Positions 25,847-36,358 of a stretch of 64,000 nt of DNA are shown piece after piece. Below the pieces are notes generated by a model. It searched no databases and had not been told where the DNA came from. It worked only from the letters and a program-made list of their open reading frames with translations. Made by a program: the position numbers and the translations under genes. Position 1 is the stretch's first letter. Each line of letters begins with the position of its first letter. The stretch covers positions 1,054,001 through 1,118,000 of the forward strand of contig JAZBQD010000034.1 of the NCBI GenBank assembly GCA_036583965.1, given 5' to 3'. The DNA is from Prunella strophiata. Its lineage: Eukaryota > Chordata > Aves > Passeriformes > Prunellidae.

Positions 25847-26734
25847 TCCCCTCCTCTCCCAAGGCCTGCCTTTCTTCCCCAGCCCACATCAGCCTCACAA
25901 CATTCCAGCTGAATAGGGATCTGTCATGGTAACAGCCTTCTGGGAGAGCCTTTCAAATAAAAACCCAAAGCAGAGCACACCACAAAAGGAGCCTGGAGTG
26001 CCTGCATGCTCAAATCCCCTGGGGCAGGACTACCCTGGGTGCTCTGCCCTCAGAGGCTTTTCCTGGCCTCCCACAGGCTGGCATCCTCCAAGCTCTGCCA
26101 CAGCCAAGGCTTCAGCAAGTGGCAGGGGTGGTTTGGGCTGGGAGTGCTGCTCCAGGTGTGCAGAGGAGGAGGATGGGCACCTTCCTCCCCATCCTGGACC
26201 TGGGCAGAGCTGGGTGACCACAGCAGGCCCTGTCTGCAGGGCTGGGCACAGGCCTGGCTGTGTTATTGATGGAACCAGCCTTGCCCATCCATAACTCTCC
26301 ATGCCAGCCCAGCCAAGTGCTCCTTCCCAGGGCCCTATAAATAATAATAACTGCTGAGCTCTGGGCTGATTCCCCATGTGAGGCTCCTTTCCATTAAAGC
26401 ACTCTCTAGTAATTGCTTTTCATTTACCTTTTTTCAGGGGTCTTCTTAGCATTGTATCTAAATCAATATTGTAGTTAAAACAAAAATATTTCACAAAAGC
26501 CACAGAGCAGTAAAAACAGGGAAGCAATTACAGGAAACCTTCGAGCATTAGCACTGGAAAGGAAATAAAAGAATAAAAGCTTTCAAACACCCATTTGAAA
26601 CATTTACAAAAACATTTCAGTGCAGTAAATGAGGTTTTGGAACGTTCCCCTCTGGGTGGGCCACAGAGTTTGTGTTTCACAGTTTCAGTGCACGCTGGGC
26701 TGAAGCACATCAGGCACTGAGCTTTGCTCTGGGA

Positions 26735-27010
26735 CAGGGACAGCACCCAGGGAACAGCTGGAGCTGGGCCAGGGCAGGCTCAGGCTGGATTTTCGGAGAA
26801 GTTTCTTCCCCCAGAGGGTGCTGGCACTGCCCAGGCTCCCCAGGGAATGGGCACGGCCCAGAGGCTGCCAGAGCTCCAGGAGCCTTTGGACAGAGCTCCA
26901 GGGATGCCCAGGGGGGATTGTTGGGATGTCTGGGCAGGGACAGGGGCTGGATTTCAATGATCCTTGTGGGTCCCTTCCAGCTCAGGATATCCCATGGTTC
27001 TGTGATTGTT
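26735..27010 (+). mobile_element. CR1 LINE 3' fragment
   Basis: Plus-strand order is that of the CR1 3' region: 'ggctggattttcggagaag', 'ttcttcccccagagggtg', 'ctggatttcaatgatccttg', 'tgggtcccttccagctcagg', ending 'ttctgtgattg' at the degenerate octamer tail. 5' truncated, without coding capacity. The duplicate lies at about 52,400-52,690. Confidence 0.92.
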
Positions 27011-27399
27011 TCTCCCTTGTTTCTGCCCTCGCTGTCTCCCTCCACACCCACCCATGCACAGGTGTGCCCACAGGCAGAGTTTTGGGCTCACACCTCCTTT
27101 CAGCAAGACTCAGACTGAGCCCAGCCACGTTCCTTGCATCATTTACCTGTTTGTCTCTCACTTCAGCCCAGACCCAAGAGCCCACACCAGCCATCCCTGG
27201 CATCACCCACCTGCAGGGACTCCAGCTCCACAGCCAGCCTCAGTCAGAGCCTCAGCACCACATTCCCCTCCTGATACACCACAAAGACCCAAATCAAGGC
27301 GAGTGCCTCTCGGTGAAGCCCTACCCAATTATCTGATCAAGCAAAGAGAGGAAGCAAACACACAGAGAACAGATGGGGCTGGTGATGGCTTGAGAAGTC

Positions 27400-27690
27400 A
27401 GTCTGTTTGTCTACTAATTATTTAATGTATGAGACAATTTCAATACTTAACCCCCTTGATCCTGGGAGTTGCTTTGCTGTTAAGTATGGGAGTCAGGCAC
27501 GGCGCTGCTCATTAGCATTGAGCACCCGGAGCCCGGGATTAGCTGGTGTTGAAGTTTGGAATTAAAAATGAACAGGACTCAGACAGCATATTCATCATCC
27601 TGGAGGAAGATGTCAGCTCTGGATATCCCAGCCATTAGCATAATTGCCAGCAATCTCCAGCCATAAGTGCACATCCAGCAGCGTGGGGCT
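27400..27690. other. AT-rich segment, possible conserved noncoding element
   Basis: Complex sequence with many homeodomain-type cores (TAATTATTTAAT, CATTAGCATAATTG, ATTAAAAAT). The second half, from about 27,590, is preserved almost unchanged in copy 2 (about 53,260-53,345). Immediately followed by the 57-bp tandem array. Confidence 0.25.
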
Positions 27691-27733
27691 CCTCCTGCCC
27701 CAGAGGTTGGCTCTGCTGCCTGCCCCTTCTCCA

Positions 27734-27891
27734 GGAGAAGGTCATGGCTGTTTTGGGAAAGCCCTGGTGCAGATGTCACCTGTTCTCCAGGAGAAGGTCA
27801 TGGCTGTTTTGGGAAAGCCCTGGTGCAGATGTCACCTGTTCTCTAGGAGAAGGTCATGGGCTGTTTTGGAGAAGCCCTGGTGCAGATGTCA
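27734..27891. repeat. 56/57-bp minisatellite, 3 units (short allele)
   Basis: Units start 'ggagaaggtcatggctgttt' and end with 'gatgtcacctgttct'. The first two are of the 'ctgttttgggaaag' type; the third is of the 57-bp 'gggctgttttggagaag' type. The longer version at 53,399-53,955 has ten units. Confidence 0.97.
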
Positions 27892-28015
27892 CCCTGATGC
27901 ACAGCACTGCTGGCCATGGGCAGGACCCTGATGTCTCCTGCACAGATGGTCACAGCCAGTGTGTGCCCAGACAGGCATGGAGAGAAAGGAAGAGAAAGCT
28001 GTTTGCTCCACAGGT

Positions 28016-28235
28016 GATCACAGGGTCACAGAAGGTTCAAAAGCCCTTTAGGGTCATCATGTCCAACTATTCCCCCAGCACTGCCTGGTCACCACTAAAC
28101 CACATCCCCAAGTGTCATATCCACTCAGGGCTAGTGACTCCACTGCTGCCCTGGGCAGCCTGTTCAATGCCTGATCACCCTCTTGGTGAAAAATGTTTTC
28201 CTAATATCCAATCCAGATCTCACCCAGTGCAACCC
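28016..28235 (-). mobile_element. CR1 LINE 3' fragment
   Basis: Plus strand reads 'gatcacagggtcacagaagg', 'gggtcatcatgtccaac', 'tgactccactgctgccctgg', 'gcagcctgttcaatgcctga', 'ttttcctaatatccaatcc', which is the complement of the CR1 3' region in order. The duplicate is at 54,093-54,314. Confidence 0.92.
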
Positions 28236-28309
28236 AACATTAGCCAGCGTGTCTGACGAGCCCACTCACAGGGGACAGAGGTCCCAGCTTCAGTGACAGC
28301 ACTGTCTGA

Positions 28310-28570
28310 GATCAGGGGACGAGCAGGACACGCAGTAAGTTCGAGCTGCTCCCTCCGAAGGATGCGAGCCGCGCTGGGGCTTGTGCCGTCCCGCAGCCCG
28401 GTCCCTTTCCTGCTCCTTCTCTGTGCTCCAGAGCTGTCCCCCACCCCTCCAACAGGCACCGCTTTGGCCACAAACCCTTCTCCAGCAGCTCGCAGCTGGA
28501 AAGAGGCGGCACCCCCGCCCGGCAGCATCCTCCCCTGCCCGGAGCTCGGCAGGGGCCGCTTTTATGGTGC
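28310..28570. promoter_or_regulatory. CpG-rich patch (possible CpG island or unmethylated element)
   Basis: About 17 CpGs in 260 bases, far above the flanks. A plus-strand frame through it (ATG near 28,361) would begin with a hydrophobic, signal-peptide-like stretch. The duplicate at 54,393-54,650 has one extra T (ccgcttttggcc versus ccgctttggcc) that shifts this frame, which argues against coding. No TATA box or splice signals that I can defend. Confidence 0.3.
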
Positions 28571-28709
28571 CCCATCATTTCTGAGTGGCCTGGTGCTAAT
28601 TCCTCCCCTTCATTTTACAGCCAGGGGTCTCGTAGGTCTCCAGTTCGGTGTTTATCAGCTGCCTGCACGGGCAGCTCTGCAGCCTGCGATGGCAGCAGGA
28701 TGTGCTGGG

Positions 28710-28769
28710 CACCACGGGGCGGGATCCAGCACCCCGGGGATGGATCCAGCACCCCGGGGACAGATCCAA
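28710..28769. repeat. 20-bp minisatellite, 3 units (short allele)
   Basis: Three units of the form 'caccccggggagggatccag' with variants atgg, acag and cggg in the middle. The right flank is 'caccccgactacacccaggg'. Expanded to about 38 units at 54,791-55,555. Confidence 0.97.
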
Positions 28770-28999
28770 CACCCCGACTACACCCAGGGCACAGGCTGGG
28801 AACCACAACACGAACGTGGCTTGCTGGGAGTCAGGGCAGGCACACAGACATCCCAGGAATTCCTTCCCATTTCCTCACCTCTCTGAGCAGACCTGCTGAC
28901 AATGCCATTAAAGCATCTCAGGCTCTTGTATCCCAGCTGCATTCCCTGCTCCTGGAGTCAAGCGATGGCCAAACCACACTTTGGATTGAAACAAAAAAT

Positions 29000-31184
29000 G
29001 TCTCTGCTGTGTGTGTAGAGGCTGCTGGAAGCACCAGCCCAGCTCCTGTCCCCCCAGACCCAGATGAGCAGTGGGGAGGGAAGGCAGCATCACCTCCCCC
29101 TGAACAGCAGGGCTGGGGCAGCGTCACCCCCAGTGCCCAGAGGGTCCCAGCTCTCCCTGGGTCTGGAGGCACAGATTAGGCTCCTGTATGGCAGCATATA
29201 TGAAACCATCAGTTCCCTTCTCTGTTTTATTAAAGTCAGCATGCAGTTTTTATGAGAAGAGATAATTGCAGAAGAAAAGGTCACTGATATCTGTGTGGTG
29301 CTGTCAGGGATTGCCAGAGCTGTTTATTGCATCGTGCCTCAGCTGATCCAAACCCTCAGCCCAGGGAGCAGCTCAGGGCTGCTGTGGGCACAGACACTGC
29401 CCAGGACTCTGCTCACCCTCCTCACAAGTGTTCCACCCCTGCAGCTCCCAAAGACATCCTGCCAGGGCAACATTGCAATGCCCTGAGTTGTCTTTGCCAA
29501 GGGGAGGGTGAGACCCTCCTGATGGTTCTTGGCTGGTGCCCACAGGGGGATTTTTGATCATCTTGTTCTAACTTTAGCAGCTAAATGAAAAACAGAAATC
29601 TCATTTCTTGGATTTATGACCCCCAAACTCGGTGGGGTCCCCAGCAAAACTTGCTAGAGGGGAAGGAAAGAGTCCCAGAGTGCCTTGCTGTGCCTTGGAA
29701 TTGGTCAGCAAGGGCACCTCAGCTCGATGGGTCCCAGGCAGTGAAGGGTCACAAGGGACCCACCCAGAGCAGCCTGGTGTCCACCCTGGCCTCAACACAG
29801 ACTGGATCTCCTGTCACCACTGCCCTGCAGCAGCTCCTGTCTGCCAAGAGCTGGGGGCTTCATCCCTGCCTCTGTGACCCCAGGGCCAGCCCTGCACCCA
29901 CCCCATGTCACAGCTCTGCATCTCCAGGGCAGCAGCAGGGGAAACCATTCCCAGCACAACATGGGGGCACTTCTGGGAGAGAACTGCTCCTGCAGCCAGA
30001 GCAGGGGGGCACCACATCCATGGGGGAAGGCAGAGATGCCAAGAGCCCATCCCGAAGTCAGGGTGATTGATCCTCCTTTCCATGCTCCTGGGCTCCAGCT
30101 GGCCTTGCCCCACGTGTCCCACATGTCCCACGTGTCCCATGGGCTGTGCCACTCCACTGCAGCCTTTGCTGCTTTCCCAGAAAGGGGTGGCATTGTGCAC
30201 AGGAGCAAGGCTCAGGGTTTGGTACCACTGCAGGGGAAAGGGAGGGAAGGGCTGCAGGTGCCCCCTGCTCCTGGCAGCATCTCTCACCCCCCTCCTGCCC
30301 ACACATCCCCAGTGTCCCACAGATGTCAATGCCATGGGGTGAGAAGGTGCTTCCATGGAGATGCTGTGCAGCAGGTGGGTGTCCCACAGCCCCCTCCTGG
30401 GGCAGGACCCTCACTCAGTGATATTTCTGGGGCCACCCGTGGGCTCCTGGGGGACATCAAGCAATCTCAGCTGCCACCCACCAGCCAAGTTCTCCAGAGA
30501 GGGCACAATTTGGGCACCTTTCCTGCCTTTCCCATGGGATCTTGCCCTGATGTGATGCAGTAAGCAGCACTTGTTCTTTCCTGACCATGCTGTTCTCCTG
30601 CAGCTCAGTGGCTGCAGGAGTGGGGATTCATGCCAGCACCTCTATTCCCTCTCCCTCCCCATCTCTGGCTGTTCCCCTTTCCTGCCTCCCCAGGCAGGGC
30701 TGCAGCCCAGTCCTGAGTGCTGGCTGGTGTAGGGAGGCTGTTCCCTCAGCCCTGTCTCCCCTGCACGCTCCCTGTTCTCCTCCGAGCCGGCAGCACAGGC
30801 TGCAGGCAGGTGAGAATTGATTTGCAGTGAACTGGTGCCCTGCCAACGCCTGACTCATCCATTCACTGCACACACATCCCCCGCCCCTGCTCCCAGCCCG
30901 GAGCTCCTGCAGGGCTGGGGAAACGCTGCCCCCGCCCCGGCAGGGCTGGCCAGGAGCCACAGCGGGAGCCACAGGGCACCAGGGGAAATCTGCAACCAAA
31001 ACCCAAGCGAGAGAAGAGGGGTGGGAGGGAGGAAAAGGTGCTCCACAGATGCACAGCACAGAAAGGTGGAAAGCTGCAGCCATGGGAGCTGATGCTCCAG
31101 CTCTCAGTATGTGGGATTTGAAAGCACTGGTACTGCCACTGATGGATGTGGCACTGCTGGAAGTCACTGAGTGGCAGCCCTGAA
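29000..31184. other. Unique noncoding sequence in copy 1
   Basis: No supported gene. The 229-codon frame at 29,874-30,563 has no recognisable domain; its duplicate at 56.4-57.3 kb fuses to a different upstream frame through a one-base C insertion near 56,620, which argues against coding. Contains the E-box triplet at 30,111. Confidence 0.5.
30111..30137. repeat. Three 9-bp repeats carrying E-box motifs
   Basis: CACGTGTCC, CACATGTCC and CACGTGTCC follow each other at exact 9-bp spacing (30,111; 30,120; 30,129). CACGTG is the palindromic E-box bound by USF/MYC-type bHLH factors. The duplicate lies at 56,898-56,924, unchanged. Could be chance short tandem duplication. Confidence 0.6.
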
Positions 31185-31545
31185 TTTATCACAGACTGGT
31201 CTGGGGGGAAAGGGACCTTAAAGCCCATCCCATTCCACCCCTGCCGTGGCAGGGACACCTCCCACTGTTCCAGGCTGCTCCAAGCCCCAGTGTCCAGCCT
31301 GGCCTTGGGCACTGCCAGGGATCCAGGGGCAGCCACAGCTGCTCTGGGCACCCTGTGCCAGGGTCTGCCCACCCTCCCAGGGAACAAGTCCTCATTCCCA
31401 ATATCCCATCCATCCCTGCCCTCTGGCAGTGGGAAGCCATTCCCTGTGTCCTGTCCCTCCATGCCTTGTCCCCAGTCCCTCTCCAGCTCTCCTGGAGCCC
31501 CTTTAGGCCCTGGAAGAGCTCTGAGGTCTCTCTGGAGATTCATCC
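31185..31545 (-). mobile_element. CR1 LINE 3' fragment (young-looking), left arm of inverted pair
   Basis: Plus strand reads 'atcacagactggtctgggg', 'agggaccttaaagcccatcc', 'gcagggacacctcccactgt', 'tccagcctggccttgggcac', 'gaacaagtcctcattcccaa', then 'ctctggcagtgggaagcc'. This is the complement of a CR1 3' region of about 360 bp. It is highly similar, in inverse orientation, to 34,437-34,812. The duplicate is at 57,974-58,330. Confidence 0.95.
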
Positions 31546-31991
31546 CAACATTCCTGCCCATCCATTCCTACCCACTGACCCCTCCTCCTCCAGAGCCACA
31601 CTCACCCACCCACCCTCGAGCTCAGCCGAGGACACCCCAAATCCAGTGGATATTGAAGCACTCTCAGAGCCAGTATGAGGGTGCAAGATCCCCTGGGCTT
31701 TCACCTAGAGCATCCCTTGGCTGTGAGGGTGGGAGCTGGAGCCCAAAAACTGGAGAAGATGCGACTCAAGGACAGGATGGAGAATGATGCTCTGGACGGA
31801 GGCAAGAGATGGGAACCCAATAATCCATCATGGAACAGCTCCTCCAACCCACTTGGAGGATGAAGCAGCCCCATCCCTGCTCTCTGGCTCTCCATCAGTG
31901 CAGACCAGCTCTGTTTCATGTGAACCTTAGATAATTAATATAAAGCAAAAAAATGTGCCTCTGATTAGTTAATATACCCACACTGCTCTGC

Positions 31992-32017
31992 AAAAAAAAA
32001 AAAAAAAAAAAAAAAAA
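31992..32017. repeat. Poly-A run, 26 bases
   Basis: Uninterrupted A's between 'actgctctgc' and 'gcagtccctc'. No SINE or processed-transcript body is recognisable upstream. The duplicate run is 49 bases. Confidence 0.98.
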
Positions 32018-34436
32018 GCAGTCCCTCAACAGGCCTGTTCCAAATAATAATTCAAGTTCTTTCGAAAGCGGGTCAGCAGCGCTGAGTAATAAGTTCATTA
32101 TAATCTAATAAAGTTCATTAGTCCTTGAGAAGTCTAAAATGCAAGAGCAGTACAACCAACAAAATCATCCTCTTGGCATGATCATTTCTGGGGGGGGAAA
32201 AAAGAGGATTTGAGATAAAAAGAAGTAAAAATAGGCAGGAAGAATTTCAACGAGGAGAAGACATTGCTGGGAGAATTGGAAACACCTGAAGTGCATCCAA
32301 AGAGCTGCAATAAAAGTGCTGGGCCTCACACATGAAAGGTAAAAGCAGCTATTAATAGCAGGGCAGCCAGGATGGCAGCGCTTGGCCAGGGCTGCACAGG
32401 CACGGGCAAAGAAAAATCCCTGCACAAGTGATAATAAAAGCCCTTAATTCAATGTCAGCGGGGGCCGGGTTTGAAGAAAAAATAGGAGGAGAGGCGTGAT
32501 TCAGCTGCCAGCCACACGGGGACATCTGTATGCAGGTCCCTGCGTGCACATACTGCTCCTGCAAAGTCAACAGGAGGAATGGAGGAAAGCAAACAAATAT
32601 CTGCGAGCCTCAGCCAGCAATAACCTTGGGCACGTGGCACCTGTGGGGAGCCATCCCATGGATGTGCCCGCAGGATGGGACCTGCAGGTGTCTGAGCTTT
32701 GGGGAAGCTCCTCTCCAGGGAAATGAGCCCGCAGGAAAGCAGGAAATGACAGTGCCAGGGGCAGGAGAGGCCGTGGGCACCGTGGGGTCACAGCCAGCAC
32801 AGCTACTGTGTAAGTGTGGTTTGTTGTCCCGCTTTTCCTGCATCCAAATTAAGTAGGGAACAGGGATTAGGCTGCAAATCTGATTTCTAGCCCAGCTGGG
32901 AAGCAGCTCTGAGGCAGCTCCCTGGAGGGCAGGGGTGCTGGGACAGGCAGAACCAACAGAGCCCCTGTGAAGGACAGGGGCAGCATGGGCTGCTCACAGC
33001 CCAGGCAGGCATCCCGCTGGATCTGCAGGAATAAATCCCCACTAATGAGAGCCAGGGACACTGCAGACACAAATAAGAGGGCCAGGAGGATGTGTCCTTT
33101 ACTGCAGGTTTTGTGGTTGGTCCACTGGGACTTTGCACTCTGCAGAAAAATTACTGGTTTGTCCGAATTTCGACATTTCAGCAGAGGCAGACTGGGGAGT
33201 GGTGTTGTCCCCCATGGATGCAGAGAGGGCACCAAGGGCAGAGGCCTGTCCTGGGGGGCAGTGCCCCAGTACCCAAATGTTTCCTAAAGCCTTCCTGGGT
33301 GTATGGAGCCCCAGGGGAAGAGGCTGCTGCTGCTGCTGCCACCCTGAGAGGAGTGGGAACAGGGGCTCTCCAGGCTGCAAGCACGCTGCTCCTTCCCCTG
33401 TTCTGCTTTGTTCTGGTCTTTGTCCTCAGGGAAACGGGATCAGACATTGAGAAGAAGAACAGCACCAATTTCTCCAGCACATATTGGGTAATTTTTTCTC
33501 TTTCCGCCCCCAAAACGACAGCTATTGCTGCCCTCAAGGCCACCCAGACTGTGGCCAAACAAGGTTATGAAAGCTCACTTTGCTTGAAGGGAACAGGGGT
33601 AAGGGGGTGCTGTTAAAACAAATACTTCGCTTGAGACTTCATGTTTCAAGCCCTTAAAATGCTTTTCCTTCTTTTTCTAGTGGAAGGCCAACACACCTTA
33701 AAGAAATCATTGTTTGTGGTTATGGACAGCTTTTCATTGGTGTTGAACGGGACCCATGGGTTCATCCCTCACCTGCTGCCACAACCGTGGCACATGAGGT
33801 GCTCCTGGTCCCTAGGACAAGCCAAAGGACTGATAAAAAGCCATGATTCCAGCAGTGAGCCTGGCTCTGCCAGCAGGACAATCCAACCAACATGCACAGG
33901 GCAGCAGCACCAGGACCCGCTGGCAGGACAGCACGAGGAGCAGCGAGATTCCCGGGGCTGGGACAGGCACAGCCAAATGTCCTGCCCACACAGCTGGTCT
34001 GAGCCTTAATAAACACAGCCCCTCTGAATAGCTGACACCTGGAGTTACTGAAGAGCTGGTGGGAGTGCAGGCAGAGCCTCGTGCAGCACTGGTGCCCACT
34101 GGGGATGCTGAGGCACTAAGAAAAGCCTCAGCTTTTACAGGGAGTGTCGGGAGGTGATTTATGGCCAGTGCCAGGCGGGAGGACTGGCCAGAGACAGCCC
34201 CTCTTGTTGTGCAGCTCAGCTCTGTACTGCACCAGGCTGCCCTTGCTGTGCTCTGAGGGGCAGAGGGAATGAGGAGCTGTGCCCTGTTTTCCTGGCATTG
34301 CCCATCTCTCCCATTGCCCGAGGCCATGGCAGCCCCACGGACACCTGGAACCGGGAGGAGAGCCCTGCACCCACCCTGGGCACACCCCAGCTCACAGCTG
34401 CACAAATACCAACTCCCTCAAGGAAGTGCAATGAGA
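32018..34436. other. Unique noncoding sequence in copy 1
   Basis: No supported gene. 33,430-33,610 keeps a plus-strand frame (to 33,616) that is preserved in the duplicate, but it matches no family I know and lacks convincing splice sites. Short GCT run at 33,326-33,340. Confidence 0.5.
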
Positions 34437-34812
34437 AACTCTGGGATATTGGAGGAGAGAAAGATCCAGGAAGACCTCAGAGCCCCTGGCAGGGCCTAAA
34501 GGGGCTCCAGAAGAGCTGGAGAGGGACTGGGGACAAGGCATGGAGGGACAGGACACAGGGAATGGCTTCCCACTGCCAGAGGGCAGGGATGGATGGGATA
34601 TTGGGAATTAGGACTTGTTCCCTGGGAGGGTGGGCAGGCCCTGGCACAGGGTGCCCAGAGCAGCTGTGGCTGCCCCTGGATCCCTGGCAGTGCCCAAGGC
34701 CAGGTTGGACATTAGGGCTTGGGGCAGCCTGGGACAATGGAAGGTGTCCCTGCCATGGCAGGGCTTGGAACAAGTTGAGTTTCAGGTCCCTTCCAACCCA
34801 AAGCATTCTGAG
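34437..34812 (+). mobile_element. CR1 LINE 3' fragment (young-looking), right arm of inverted pair
   Basis: Plus-strand CR1 order: 'aaagatccaggaagacctca', 'gggcctaaaggggctccaga', 'gacaaggcatggagggacag', 'gggaatggcttcccactgcc', 'gaccattagg'-like centre, ending 'ggtcccttccaacccaaagc' and 'attctgagatcc' at the 3' terminus. It mirrors 31,185-31,545: the same translated strings appear on opposite strands. The duplicate is at 61,250-61,625. Confidence 0.95.
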
Positions 34813-34947
34813 ATCCAGTGAATGTCACCACCAGACACTGCAGTGACCAACCTTTCTCTGTTGGGGCCTCTCTGAACCCACTGGAGCCAGCACTGGGATG
34901 TTCCATGCCCAGGATGCAGCATCAGCCTCATGTTCCTCACCCGGGGT

Positions 34948-35205
34948 AATTTGTCTCAATCAGCCACAGCAGAGAAAAATAAAGATCTGAAGGAAGAACA
35001 CCACAATCTATCCAAACTACAGGAGAACATATTGGGAAAGAGCTTGAGGTAATGAACTTGGAGATTGATTCTCTTAACCAGCGCTGTGATGGGCTGCAAA
35101 TTAAAACCAGAGGGATGGGAAAGGCTGGAATTATCAGAATTTTGTGAAGCTGAGAGAAAGCATGAAGTAGCAGAGAAGAACTTAATGATAATTAAGGAAA
35201 ATGTT
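34948..35205 (+). pseudogene. Possible frameshifted fragment of a coiled-coil protein
   Basis: Three consecutive pieces in three plus-strand frames together resemble one charged coiled-coil segment of about 85 residues. The first reads AEKNKDLKEEHHNLSKLQEN (from about 34,972), the second KELEVMNLEIDSLNQRCDGL (from about 35,039) and the third EAERKHEVAEKNLMIIKENV (ending 35,205, then a TGA). Frame changes fall near 35,035 and near 35,115, so no single frame spans it. Lys/Glu-rich composition with heptad-like leucine spacing is typical of long coiled-coil proteins. I cannot name the parent gene. No introns are evident, which would fit a processed copy, but no poly-A tail is visible. Both duplicates share the same breaks. 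An exon of a real gene with misread bases, or chance, remains possible. Confidence 0.4.
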
Positions 35206-36245
35206 TGAGATTCTGATTTCAGGGACACTATGTAAATTCAAAATAATGCCAGAGGAACAAGCTGTATTTCCTCAGAGGCAGCCCAGCATCCCTGGCTCAT
35301 GCACAGTTGTCTTTGTGAACCAAGGAAGAAGGGAGAAGGCATTTCTTAGATGTTTCCTACAGTGTAGATACATTATTACCAGGAGTCAGAAAAATTCAGA
35401 GCTAAACAGTTTTCTGGTAGGAATTAGTGATTTGTCAAAACTGGGAAGCTCCACAGGGATTTTGATCAGTTAAGCTGGAAACCAGGCAAGGGTTGGGACT
35501 GCCCTTGGAACAGATCCCCCAGACTCCCACAGCCCACAGAGCCAGGGCAGAGCTTTATGCTCCTCCAGGGAGTGAAATGTTGTTTTTATTTTTTTTCCAA
35601 GTTGGAGCAAACCTAAAATCTAGAAGAAAAAAGCCCAGAGGGCACAGATGCCTTCAGAGACTCCTGCTCTGGAGCAGCTCCTGAGACAGCACAGCCGACA
35701 CGGCACCACCGTGGGACACAGCCACTTGACAAATGATGCAAAACCCAGCTCCAAATTGCTCAGCAAATGATGTTAGGGGGCAAACACAGCTTATTCCAAC
35801 CCAAATATAGCTCCAGACTGCACAAATCAAGTCGAGTTAAAAGAGAAGGACATCTAAAGGTCCAGGAGCAGGATCTGAGGAGGGGATGGGAGATACAGGC
35901 TCAGTGGGAAACTGTCCTGCCTTTGAAGGCAACAGGAGTTTAGTCTTTGACTGCAGCAGGGTGAGGACTTCACAGGTGTCTTTAAACTGATCTGAGGCAG
36001 CTCCTCAGGGGATGTGGACAGCACAGGCTCAATGCTGGTCTCACCCCAGGGAGCTGGGGCAGTGGTGAGGGGCAGGCAGGAGCCAGCCCCGTGCCTGGGC
36101 CAGCAGAAGCAGCTCCTGCAGGCCCATCCTGCTGCAGGCAGTGCAGTCCCTGCCCACGGCCCATTCGGGCTGGTTATGGTGCTTTGCCACCACCACGTTT
36201 TGCTATGTCTAAGGTGCCAGTTTTCTGTTCCCATTTGCCAGCAGG
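35206..36245. other. Unique noncoding sequence in copy 1
   Basis: No supported gene. A 90-codon plus-strand frame at 35,201-35,473 follows the coiled-coil fragment and is kept intact in copy 2, without recognisable domain. Short T-run at 35,583-35,596. Confidence 0.5.
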
Positions 36246-36358
36246 GATCACAGAATGGCTTGGACTGGAGGACACCTTAAAGCACACTCAGTTCCAGCCC
36301 CCTGCCAGGGACAGGGATGGCACGACCAGATCAGGCTGCACAGGGCCCCACCCCACCT
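36246..36358 (-). mobile_element. CR1 LINE 3' end fragment
   Basis: Plus strand reads 'gatcacagaatggcttggac', 'ggaggacaccttaaagcaca', 'ccccctgccagggacaggga', the complement of the CR1 3' end. About 110 bp remains. The duplicate is at 63,060-63,172. Confidence 0.9.

Noticed and set aside
27728..27895. CRISPR-like array of repeats
   Set aside because: The units are contiguous with no unique spacers, and the setting is a vertebrate genome. It is an ordinary minisatellite.
29874..30563. 229-codon frame, 310 codons in copy 2
   Set aside because: The longer version arises only because one extra C near 56,620 joins two frames. Frame structure that differs between near-identical copies argues against coding.
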